This document shows, one piece after another, positions 34,811 to 45,945 of a stretch of 64,000 nucleotides of DNA. The stretch is from assembly GCF_050003625.1 (NCBI RefSeq), contig NC_134398.1, positions 17,868,997-17,932,996 of the forward strand, in the 5' to 3' direction. Position 1 is the first letter of the stretch; every line of letters begins with the position of its first letter. The position numbers and the translations under genes are program-made. The notes below the pieces were generated by a model. It was given only the letters and a program-made list of their open reading frames with translations, searched no databases and was not told the DNA's origin. The DNA is from Haematobia irritans (taxonomy: Eukaryota; Arthropoda; Insecta; Diptera; Muscidae).

Positions 34811-36303
34811 TATACCCTTCACCACTACTGTGGTACAGGGTATAATAAGTTTGTGCATTTGTATGTAACGCCAAGAAGGAGTAATCATAGACCAACCTTT
34901 TAGTATACGGATCGGCTTAGAATTAAATTCTGAGTCGATTTAGCGATGTCCGTCTGTCTGTCTGTTGATGTTTTTTTGTGTGCAAAGTACAGCTCGCAGT
35001 TTTAGTCCGATTGTCCTAAAATTTGATATAGGGTCCTGTTTCGGCTCAAAGACGATCCCTGTTGATTTTGAAAAAATCGGTTCAGATGTAGATATAGCTG
35101 TCATATATATTGTTCACCGATCTGGTCATAATTGGCGTGTATACCAACCGATCTTCCTCAAATTCCGTACATCCGAATATTTTATGGGTCTCGCAAAACA
35201 TGGAAAATATCAGCCAAATCGGTTCAGATTTAGATATAGCTCCCATATATAGCTTTCGCCCGATTTACATTTGCCCACAGAGGCCAATTTTTTGCTCCGA
35301 TTTAGTTGAAATTTTGCATAGAGAGTAGAACTAGCATTGTAGCTATGCGTGCCAAATTTTATTGAAATCGGTTCATATTTGGATATATCTCCCATATATA
35401 GCTTTCGCCCGATTTACACTCATTTGCCCACAGAGGCCAATTTTTTGCTCCGATTTAGTTAAAATTTTGCATAGGGAGTAGAATTAGCATTCTAGCTATG
35501 CGTGCCAAATTTGGTTGAAATCGGTTCAGATTTGGATATATCTCCCATATATAGCTTTCGCCCGATTTACACTCATATGACCACAGAGGCCAATTTTTAA
35601 CTCCGATTTAGTTGAAATTTTGCACAGCGAGTAGAATTAGCATTGTAGCCATGCGTGCCAAATTTGGTTGAAATCGGTTCAGATTTGGATATATCTCCCA
35701 TATATAGCTTTCGCCCGATTTACACTCATATGACCACAGAGGCCAATTTTTAACTCCGATTTAGTTGAAATTTTGCACAGGGAGTAGAATTAGCATTGTA
35801 ACTATGCGTGCCAAATTTGGTTGAAATCGGTTCAGATTTAGATATAGCTCCCATATATATGTTTTTCCGATTTCGACAAAAATGGTCAAAATACCAACAT
35901 TTTCCTTGTAAAATCGCCACTGCTTAGTCCAAAAGTTGTAAAAATGACTCTAATTTTCCTAAACTTCTAATACATATATGTCGAGCGATAAATCATAAAT
36001 AAATTTTTGCGAAGTTTCCTTAAAATTGCTTCAGATTTAAATGTTTCACATATTTTTTTACTAATATTGTGTTCCACCCTAGTGCATTAGCCGACTTAAA
36101 TTTTGAGTCTATAGATTTGTAGAAGTCTATCAAATTCTGTCCAGATCGAGTGGTCTTTAAATGTATGTATTTGGGACAAACCTTTATATATAGCCCCAAC
36201 ACATTTGACGGGTGTGATATGGTATCGAAAATTTAGATCTACAAAGTGGTGCAGGGTATAATATAGTCGGCCCCGCCCGACTTTAGACTTTCCTTACTTG
36301 TTT
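34811..36303 (+). mobile_element. Chimeric HINE: type III 5' end, type I 3' end
   Basis: Starts TATACCCTTCACCACTACTG (type III), with type III leader to about 35250 including GTATACGGATCGGCTTAG. From about 35270 the 153-bp units (GCCAATTTTTTGCTCCGATT) and the end GTGCAGGGTATAATATAGTC are type I, with hairpin AGTCGG...CCGACT and CTTACTTG. The 5' TTCACC therefore no longer pairs with the 3' GGTGCA, unlike the matched pairs in intact HINEs of both types. Confidence 0.7.
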
Positions 36304-36469
36304 TGTATGCTATTCATAGCGAAGGGTGTTTATGATTCTCTGCTGTCAAAATTTCAAATAGTCTAGGAGTCCAGCGGCTGGCTATTTAGTTAGATATAGC
36401 CTGTTGCAGTTGTCTAAGGAGATTATTTATGTTGTCAAAATTTTCTCTATCAGTAGCATCTTTCCCTTT

Positions 36470-36548
36470 AGGTTAGGTTAGGTGGCAGCCCGATGTATCA
36501 GGCTCACTTAGACTATTCAGTCCATTGTGATACCACATTGGTGAACTT
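36470..36548 (-). mobile_element. 5'-truncated SINE with 13-bp TSD
   Basis: Only the 3' end of the SINE is present, with the AGGTTAGGTTAGG tail at its left. Flanked by CATCTTTCCCTTT (36457-36469) and CATCTTCCCCTTT (36549-36561), 12/13 identical. 5' truncation with a target duplication is the hallmark of LINE-driven retroposition. Confidence 0.75.
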
Positions 36549-36692
36549 CATCTTCCCCTTTGGAGATATGTTTCTATATTCTGGAAACATATATGGGTGT
36601 ATTTTAAGAATTTCAATTTTGATTTGCTCGTTAATTCACTCAAAATAATTTCCACACTTTTACATACATCTACATCCAAATTTAGAAATGTG

Positions 36693-38128
36693 CACCCAGA
36701 AAAAAGTGCCTTCGAAACTAAAGGAAAATTTTTTCATCAATATAGTTTATTCATTTTATTTCCATTAAGGTAAATTTTTGTGAGAAATAATAAAATTTAC
36801 TCGTTTCAGTAAAAAAATCCTAAACTGTAAGCAGTTAGGAATAGTTCATTAACTAGAATAAGGCATGGAATTTTACTCATACTATTTTCTTCGCTGGGTA
36901 TAAGAATTTACTACTGAACAAGAAAATTTTATTCACCGATAACAAAGCATTCGTAAAAATAAACAAAAACCGAACTAAAACCAAGTTTCCTCAAAATTAG
37001 TAAAATTTCTTAGAAAATGATAATTGCGACTTCCTTTATAATAGAAAGTTTTTCATACATACGAACAACACTTGGCATAGAAAAATATTTTAGTTCATTC
37101 GTACTAAGAAGTATGCAATCCTTTCAAAACTTAAGGAAACACACTTGTTAGAATAAAGGAAATTTTCCTATATTTCTATTGTCTACCTGTAATCGATACC
37201 TGTCATCGCAATCGATGTGTTTGCGCGTGGGTGTAATCGATATGTTTGCGCGTGGGTTGTTTTTTTAGATGGAATCGCGTTGTTGTGGTATAAGGAAAGA
37301 TTGTTAAAAAATAATATGGTAAAATAATATAATAAATAACAAATAAAATATATAAAATATTTATTATTTTAAATTAGTGAGAAAATTTTTCTTTTTTTGA
37401 AAATAAATCTATCAATGTTCGTGATGGTATATAAAGAAAGAAAACACCAGCAGAATAACAACCCTTTCATTTGTCTTCATTTTGGAATCTTCAACTATCA
37501 GGTAATATTCAGTGACGCTAACCTTTTGTAACAAAAATGGTTTATGATTTTTATATTTGTAGGTATTGAAATTGTAAAAGGAGGACAAAATCGTTAGGCA
37601 GCAACTTATTAAAAGTGAAAAGTACAAGAAGAAGAAAAAGTGCGTTTTACAGTTGATAATATCACATGGAAATTGGAAACAGCGGAATAATAAACTAATA
37701 TTTCAAGGAGATTCGATGCTGTTGATTCTTAATAAATATATTCAATATATTAATAAAACATGTCTTTTATTGAATATAAAATTGCTTATATAAATAAATA
37801 AAATTGTATTTAAAAACGAAGGTAAGCAGTTCTAATTATGAAGTAAAAGTTTTACCACAAATGTGTAAGATTTGTCCATGTGAATGAAAAAAAAAATCAA
37901 TAAAATCATTCCATATATGAATTCAAATCAGTTAAATTTTTTCATTCTGTAGTATAGTGGTACATAAATATAGGAAAATGTTAACTAATATATGGAATGC
38001 ATTATACCCAATTTCTACGAAAATCACATCGTTCAAACAAATAAAAATGTCTTTGGCGCTATACGAAGTTCAACTTTCTTCACAATGAGTTCATTTTAAC
38101 TTAAAGAGGGGTCACTTTTTTCTGGGTG
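36693..38128. mobile_element. TIR element CACCCAGAAAAAAGTG, about 1.4 kb
   Basis: Left CACCCAGAAAAAAGTGCC, right (reverse) CACCCAGAAAAAAGTGACCC. Flanks are TGTG on both sides, a possible short duplication. The interior is AT-rich with a repeated phrase ATCGATRTGTTTGCGCGTGG near 37210-37260 (two copies). No transposase motif recognised; the small minus-strand frame at 37412-37627 has no recognisable domain. Confidence 0.55.
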
Positions 38129-38855
38129 TGTGTAATTTTAAAATTCAGTGTTAAACTACTTCAGTGAATGAAATCACAATTCCAGTGCTTAATATCCAAT
38201 TCAGTTGAAATACATACTCGTCTGCTGAGATATGTGCATATGTGTTCGTGGGTTTAAGGAGTTGAGGACTCAGTAAGGATTTCCCATTAAAACATCTGCA
38301 TTTTATCTTTTCAAACACACATAACCAAGGTTTTTCACACACACACTTTCTCTCTCTCACACTCTCTGTCTTTCTACTATAGCATAGTGACAAAACGAAA
38401 GAACTTTTTAGTACAATCCTCTGACACTACAATGTGTGTTTCGCATGAACAAGTGAAGCTGTCAGTGTCAAAGTAACTGTCAACATGTCATTCAAAATGT
38501 AAATTAATAACACAACTCATAGACTCTTGCACACTGACTATGAACTCAAATGTGCATGCATAAACATTGCACTGTTACCTCTCATACAGGCGCACACACA
38601 CTTACATGCATACATGTTTAACATTTAAATTCCTTATACCAGTATATTTTTGGTTGGTTACAATGTCTACTCTCCCAATGAAATCTCAACTCAACTACTG
38701 AATTGTATTCACCATTGTACTGAAATCTCAAATACTTGGATGTATCTGTGAATTACAGTGTTCACAATTTCTATTATAAAAGAAATGTAAGAAAATGAAA
38801 TAAAATAATCATTAAGGCAGAAATGTAGTTATTGTAACAATTATATAGTAATATA
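38129..38855. other. No gene recognised; CA/CT-rich unassigned DNA
   Basis: Contains CACACACACTTTCTCTCTCT at about 38338-38357 and scattered CACACA runs. Nothing coding is recognised. Confidence 0.45.
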
Positions 38856-38856
38856 A

Positions 38857-40238
38857 AACAAGTAAGGAAAGTCTAAAGTCGGGCGGAGCCGACTATATTA
38901 TACCCTGCAGCACTTTGTAGATCTAAATTTTCGATACCATATTACATCCGTCAAATGTGTTGGGGGCTATATATAAAGGTTTGTCCCAAATACATACATT
39001 TAAATATCATTCGATCTGGACAGAATTTGATAGACTTCTACAAAATCTATAGACTCAAAATTTAAGTCGGCTAATGCACTAGGGCGGAACACAATGTTTG
39101 TAAAAAACAAGTAAGGAAAGTCTAAAGTCGGGCGATGCCGACTATATTATACCCTGCACCACTTTGTAGATCTAAATTTTCGATACCATATCACATCCGT
39201 CAAATGTGTTGGGTGCTATATATAAAGGTTTGTCCAAAATAAATACATTTAAATATCACTCGATCTGGACAGAATTTGATAGACTTCTACAAAATCTATA
39301 GACTCAAAATTTAAGTTGGCTAAGGAAACTTCGCAAAAGTTTATTTATAATTTATCGCTTGATATATATGTATTAGAAGTTTAGGAAAATTAAAGTCATT
39401 TTTACAACTTTTCGACTAAGCAGTGGTGATTTTACAAGGAAAATGTTGGTATTTTGACCTTTTTTTTCGAAATCAGAAAAACATATATATGGGAGCTATA
39501 TCTAAATCTGAACCGATTTCAACCAAATTTGGCACGCATAGCTACAATGCTAATTCTACTCCTTGTGTAAAATTTCAACTAAATCGGAGTTAAAAATTGG
39601 CCTCTGTGGTCATATGAGTTTAAATCGGGCGAAAGCTATATATGGGAGCTATATCTAAATCTGAACCGATTTCAACCAAATTGGGCACGCATAGCTACAA
39701 TGCTAATTCTACTCCCTGTGCAAGATTTCAACTAAATCGGAGCGAAAAATTGGCCTCTGTGGTCATATGAGTGTAAATCAGGCGAAAGCTATATATGGGA
39801 GCTATATCTAAATCTGAACCGATTTAAATAAAATTTGGCACACTTGACTACACTACTAATTGTACTCCTAATGCAAAATTTCAACCAAATTGGAGTAAAA
39901 CTCTGGCTTCTGGGACCGTATTAGTCCACATCGGGCGAAAGATATATATGGGAGCTATATCTAAATCTGATCCGATTTCTTCCAAAATCCATATGGTTCT
40001 ATTCTGTGTCAAAACACATACTTATGCCAAATTTTAAGTCGATTGGACTAAAACTGCGACCTAGACTTTGATTACAAAAATGTGTTCACGGACAGACGAA
40101 CATGGCTATATCGACTCAGGAGCCCACCCTGAGCATTTTGGCCAAAGACACCATGTGTCTATCTCCTCTCCTTCTGGGTGTTGCAAACATATGCACTAAC
40201 TTGTAATACCCTGTTCCACAGTGTGGCGCAGGGTATAA
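38857..40238 (-). mobile_element. HINE-I with duplicated 3' end
   Basis: Reverse orientation. CAAGTAAGGAAAGTCTAAAG occurs at 38859 and again at 39108, 249 bp apart, each followed by its own hairpin and TATACCCTGCA(C/G)CAC. The second is followed by the body with 153-bp units (39480-39990) and the 5' end TACCCTGTTCCACAGTGTGG with GCGCAGGGTATA. The junction ATGTTTGTAAAAAACAAG is the same T-tract used at 5728 and 53361. Confidence 0.72.
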
Positions 40239-40292
40239 ATATAAAATAATTAAAATTGAATGGTCCAGCGGATTCAATCCTATTTACAAAGA

Positions 40293-42247
40293 AACAAATA
40301 CAGCCATAAGTTCGGCCGTGCCATGAATCAAATATACTAGTTTCCTTTGAAAATTTCTGGAGTGTTTAATGACAGATATTTTCCCAAGCAGATCAGTTCA
40401 ACCGTACTTGCCACATATAAATGTAAAGATTTTACCTATGAAGACCAGATCAGATTCTGAATTTATAAGAACCATTTTTTGTTTGAAGTTTTGGAGGAAT
40501 CATAAATATACATAAACGCCTTGATTTGAAATCTAAAATCTGTAGAATTTCATCCCAATTTTTAAAATGATTACGAGAAGTAAAATCTGGAAATTTTGCA
40601 TTCAGTGTCAAGCAATTTTCATGATCAGTGCGCCTTCTATACCCTCAATAAGTGAAATCGGTCTATATGGAGGCCTTTCCAAATGGACCGATAAAACTAA
40701 ATCATATACACTTTGTTACGGGTCTAAAATGCCAGTATATTTTCAATTTGTGACAAATGGGATAAAAACTACAATTTGTAGATACCCTAGGAGTTAAATC
40801 GGGAGTTCGGTGTAATAGGGGCTATACCAAAACATGGAAGGATACACACTGTATTCAGCACATTTAATTGTAGTTCTAGAATCTAGACCCCAAATCGGAG
40901 GGCAGGTTTATAAGGGGGCTATATCAAAAAGTGTTCTCAATATATTCGACACACCCCTTTATGGCCCTAGAATACCTCTAGATATGCAATTTCAGGCAAA
41001 TTGGGTAAAAACTACGGATTCTAGAAGCCCAAGAAGTAAAATCGGGAGATCGGTCTATATGGGGGCTATATCAAAACATGGACCGATAATCACCATTTTC
41101 GACACATCTCTTTATTTTCCTAGAATACCTCTAGATTTCAAATTTCAGGCAAATTGGGTAAAAACTACGGATTCTAGAAGCCCAAGAAGTAAAATCGGGA
41201 GATCGGTCTATATGGGGGCTATATCAAAACATGGACCGATAATCACCATTTTCGGCACATCTCTTTATTTTCCTAGAATACCTCTAGATTTCAAATTTCA
41301 GGCAAATTGGGTAAAAACTACGGATTCTAGAAGTCCAAGAATTAAAATCGGGAGATAGGTCTATATTGGGGGTTATATCAAAACATGGACCGATAATCAC
41401 CATTTTCGGCACATCTCTTTATTTTCCTAGAATACCTCTAGATTTCAAATTTCAGGCAAATTGGGTAAAAACTACGGATTCTAGAAGCCCAAGAAGTAAA
41501 ATCGGGAGATCGGTCTATATGGGGGCTATATCAGAACATGGACCGGTACTCACCATTTTCGGCACATCTCTTTATTTTCATAGAATACCTCTAGATTTCC
41601 AATTTCAGGTAAATCGGGTAGAAAATAAACTTTATAAATCGGGAGATCGGTCTATATGGGGGCTATATCAAAACATGGACCGATACACCCCATTTTCAGC
41701 ACACCTCTTTATGGTCCTAAAACACCTCTAGATTTCCAATTATAGGCAAATCGGATAGAAAATACACTTTCTAGACGCCCAAGAAGCAAAATCGGAAATC
41801 GGTCCATATTGGCGCTATACCAAAACATGGACCGATAGGCACCATTTTCGGTACACTTGTTGGTTGTCCTAAAATTCCTCTAGATTTCCAATTTCAAGCA
41901 AATTGGATAAAAACTACAGTTTTTATAAGCCCAAGACCCCAAATCGGGAGGTCGGTTTATATGGGGACTATATCAAAACTTGGACCGATCAAGTTCGAAA
42001 ATGGGCTATCTTCGAACTTGACCTGCCTGCAAACAAAATACGAATCTGTGCCAAAATTTCAGGACGATAGTGCCATTATTGAAGGCTGTAGCATGATTAC
42101 AACCGACAGACTAAGACGGACGTCTTAGAATTTCTCCCTGATCAAGAATATATATACTTTATATAGTCGGAAATCGATATTTCGTTGTGTTACAAACGGA
42201 ATGACAAACTTATTATACCCCCGTCACCATTCTGTGGTGGTGGGTAT
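40293..42247 (-). mobile_element. HINE-IIb, full length
   Basis: Reverse orientation from a damaged 3' hairpin (CCATAAGTTCGGCCGTGCC) to the 5' end CCCCCGTCACCATTCTGTGG with TGGTGGGTATA. 153-bp units with TATATGGGGGCTATATCAAA cores are in register from about 40905 to 41990. They keep one frame open for long stretches (40834-41358 and 41366-41731), which reads the 51-residue repeat MGAISKHGPIITIFGTSLY and onwards. Confidence 0.75.
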
Positions 42248-42288
42248 AAAAATGTAACTTTCCTCATATTTATTCCACAGCATATGTA

Positions 42289-42546
42289 CACTGAAAGAAG
42301 AGTTTTTTTTTCTGAGTAATGAAAATTTAGACAAGCAAACTTTTCTTTTGGCGCAAACAATTTTTCTTTTAAAGCAAATTAAAAATTTTAGGGACAATTG
42401 TTGAATCGCTTATCGTAAATTCGGATTGGTTTAAAATTAGAAAATTTTAGAAACAATCGTCACTCCAAACGAAAATACTTTATACGACAGGGGAATATCG
42501 TTTGTCTAAAATTTCGTTCCAGTCTAAAGTATTTTTTCTTTGGGTG
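42289..42546. mobile_element. Short TA-flanked TIR element (MITE)
   Basis: Left CACTGAAAGAAGAGTTTTTT preceded by TA; right in reverse CACCCAAAGAAAAAATACTT followed by TA. About 258 bp, noncoding. Ends resemble those of R1 (CACTGAAAAAA) and of the 36693 element (CACCCAGAAAAAA), so these may be one superfamily. Confidence 0.5.
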
Positions 42547-42599
42547 TAGGGTACAAATGGAATATTTGGACTGCAAACGGACCACCTATGAGAATCACG

Positions 42600-43655
42600 A
42601 GTCCGTGCCACGGTTGCCACAGTTTGTAGGATTCTACCAAAAATGGTAGAGTTTTTACTGCTTGGCATATTGGTAGAATTCTTGACATTTTGGTAGATTT
42701 TGCAAAATATTCCTCTCCAACTAAGAGATACGTCACAGAAATAAAATGTTCACAACATTTTCTATAAAATTTAAATTGTGACATTTTCTATAAAGAAACT
42801 TTTGGCAAAATTTCCTATAGAAATTTTCAATTCAGTTTTGACAAAATTTTCTATAGAAAAAATTTTTTGACAACATTTTCTATAAATACAAATACCATGT
42901 TGACAAAATTTTCTATAGAAATAAATTTTTGACAAAATTTTCTATAGAAAAAAAATTTTTAACAAAATTTTTTATAAAAATAAAATTTTGACAAACTTGT
43001 CTATAGAAGTGAAATTTTGACAAAATTTTCTATAGAAATAAAATTTTGACAAAATTTTTATATAGAAATAACATGTTGAAAAAATTTTCTATAGAAATAA
43101 ATTTTTGACAAAATTTTCTACAGAAATAAAATTTTAACAAAATTTTTTATAAAATAACATTTTAACAAACTTGTCTATAGAAATGAAATTTTGACAAAAT
43201 TTTCTATAGGAATGAAATTTTGACAACATTTTCTATAGAAATAAAATTTTGACAAAATTTTCTATAGAAATAAAATTTTGACAAAATTTTCTATAGAAAT
43301 AACATGTTGACAAAATTTTCTATAGAAATAAATTTTTGACAAAATTTTCTACAGAAATAAAATTTTAACAAATTTTTTTATAAAATAAGATTTTTACAAA
43401 CTTCTCTATAGAAATGAAATTTTGACAAAATTTTCTACAGAAAAAAAATTTTGACAAAATTTTCTATAGAAATAAAATTTTGACAAATTTTTCTTTAGAA
43501 ATAAATTTTTGACAAAATTTTCTAAAGAAATAAAATTTTGACAAAATTTTCTATAAAAATAAAATTTTGATAAATTTTTTTATAGAAATAAAATTTAGAC
43601 AAAATTTTCTATAGAAATAAAATTCAGACAAAATTTTCTATAAAAATAAAATTTT
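42600..43655. repeat. 29-bp satellite array with GGTAGA border
   Basis: Left border CCACGGTTGCCACAGTTTG, GGATTCTACCAAAAATGG and ATTGGTAGAATTCTTGAC, then A-rich-up units TTTCTATAGAAATAAAATTT from 42735. A block with CATGTTGAC / TTTTTGACAAAATTTTCTAC / TTTAACAAA order is repeated at 42895, 43070 and 43300, i.e. higher-order duplication. Confidence 0.82.
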
Positions 43656-44885
43656 AATACAATGGTGACTTTACTTACCTTCGCGTAGTGTAAGATGGCT
43701 TTTGCGTAATTTGCGTAATTCGCATTTTAGCAAGCCAATTCAAACAACTGTAAACGGATTCTAAAATGTAATGTTATTTCCGAGATTTTTCACTCAAACA
43801 AAAATTAAAATAAAAATTGTAAAAAATATAGTGCTTTACTTTGTTGCATCAGTAGGGGAATAAAGAAAACATTCATCTCCTAACTTGGAGTTCAAAAGAG
43901 TTTAGAATACTAATCCCTAGGTTAGGTTAAAGTGGCAGCCAGATAAAGTTTCAGGCTCACTTAGACTATTAAGTCCGTTGTGATAACTATCACTATCCTA
44001 AAAAAGACACTGTGCCAAGAGCACAAGTTTGCGATAGTGTTAGTGTGCCTGTGAATGAATGTTAATCCATTTGAGTTTTATGCATTATGCAAACATCTGA
44101 TGTTTGTGTTTGAATCTATTTGAGAGTAGATGTAGTTGTACATAGGAGCTACTTTATATTTGAAATGCCACATGTTTAGGGACCCAAATGTCATTGTTGC
44201 CTATTTTGCATGAGATTTTTGTAAGAGGGTCAGGAAGGGGGTATATATCGTCATCATTGTCCTTGCCGTTGTAGTGGTCGTCAAAAGGTCTCTAATGGCC
44301 AAAAAGTGTTGTTAATATGCAAAGGTGTTTCAAGCTATTCTCTTGCCTCGCCTATATTTGAATGTCTGCTAATGTGGAGGGACATATGGCAAAACTGAAA
44401 GATATTTTGCCTTTCTAATGTTGCTTTGTTATACACACACAAACACATGTGTGTGAGTATCGTTGTGTCATTTTTGCATAGGTGTTTGTTGACATTTACA
44501 CTAAATCTTTACCACTTTATCTTAATGGCAACACTTTCTCAGTTTTTAAATCTCTAGAGTGTTAATTTATTTTTGTTATCAGGAAATTTGAGTGACATTT
44601 CCAAAAATGGCCTTAAGTTGTCTTGGTCATATAGGCAGATAGGTAGGAAATGTTTCACGTACATCTATGTTGGCAACTTATTTTCATAGAATTTTAAGTT
44701 GATGACAATGATCATTGAGTGTTGGCTATTTAAATTTTACAGTCGATATGAAAGCTCAGATAAACCGAATCCGATTTTTATTTTCGTTTTAGACTAAAAC
44801 CTAGAGTCAGAGAAATTATTGGTTTTTAATTGCAAGAAACTCTTGCTAGACGAGTAATTAGGAGGTAATACATACCATTGGTCGA
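43656..44885. other. No gene recognised; unassigned DNA
   Basis: Contains the satellite-adjacent phrase GTGCTTTACTTTGTTGCAT (43831-43849), a SINE fragment (43922-43985) and CACACACAAACACATGTGTG near 44433. Nothing coding is recognised. Confidence 0.45.
43922..43985 (-). mobile_element. 5'-truncated SINE fragment
   Basis: GGTTAGGTTAAAGTGGCAGC, TTTCAGGCTCACTTAGACTA and CCGTTGTGATAACTATCACT match the reverse strand of the SINE 3' end. No clear target duplication. Confidence 0.6.
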
Positions 44886-44889
44886 TTTC

Positions 44890-45945
44890 GAAGAACATTT
44901 CTATAGAACAATTTTGTCAAAATTTTATTTCTATAGAATTTGTTTTTCAAAATTTTATTTCAATAGAAATTTTGTCAAAATTTTATTTCTATAGAACTTT
45001 TGTCAAAATATTATTTCTATAGAAATGTAGTCAAAATTTTATATCTATAGAAAGTTTTGTCAACATTTTATATCTACAGAAAATTTTGTAAAAATTTTAT
45101 ACCTATAAAAAATCTTGTCAAAATTTTATTTTTATAGAAAATTTTGTCCAAATTTTATTTTTATGGAAAACGTTGTCAAAATTTTATTTCTATAGAAAAT
45201 TTTGTCAACATTTTATTTTTATGGAAAACTTTGTCAAAATTTTATTTCTATAGAAAATTTTGTTAAAATTTTATTTCCGTAGAAAATTTTGTCATAATTT
45301 TATTTTTATACTAAAATTTGTCAACATTTTATTTCTATATAAAATTTTATTTTTATAGAAAATTGTGTCAACATTTCATTTCTATTAAAAATTTTGTCAA
45401 CATTTTATTTCTATAGAATTTTTTTCAAAATTTTATTTCTTTAGAAAATTTTCTGAAAATTTAATTTCTATAGAAATTTTGTCAAAGTTTTGTTTCTATA
45501 GAAATTTTGTGAAAATTTAATTTTTTTAGAAATGTAGTCAAAATTTTATTTCTATAGAATTTGTTTTTCAAAATTTTATTTCTATAGAAAATCTTGTCAA
45601 AATTTTATTTCTATAGAAATTTTGTCAAAATTTTATTTCCATAGAAATTTTGTCAAAATATTATTTCTATAGAAATGTAGTCAAAATTTTATATCTATAG
45701 AAAGTTTTATCAAAATTTTATATCTATAGAAAATTTTGTAAAAATTTTATACCTATAGAAAATCTTGTCAAAATTTTGTTTCTATAGAAAATTTTGTGAA
45801 TATTTTATTGTGTAAAAAATTTTGCCAAAATTCTGTTTTTATAGAAAATTTTGTAAAAATTTTATACCTATAGAAAATCTTGTCAAAATTTTGTTTCTAT
45901 AGAAATTTTGTCAAAATTTTATTTTTGTAGGAAACTCTATCAAAA
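44890..45945. repeat. 29-bp satellite array, T-rich strand up
   Basis: Units TTTCTATAGAAAATTTTGTC. Two segments running AATTTGTTTTTCAAAATTTT to AAAGTTTT are repeated about 610-620 bp apart (44940 and 45560). The array flips orientation near 45946. Confidence 0.9.
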
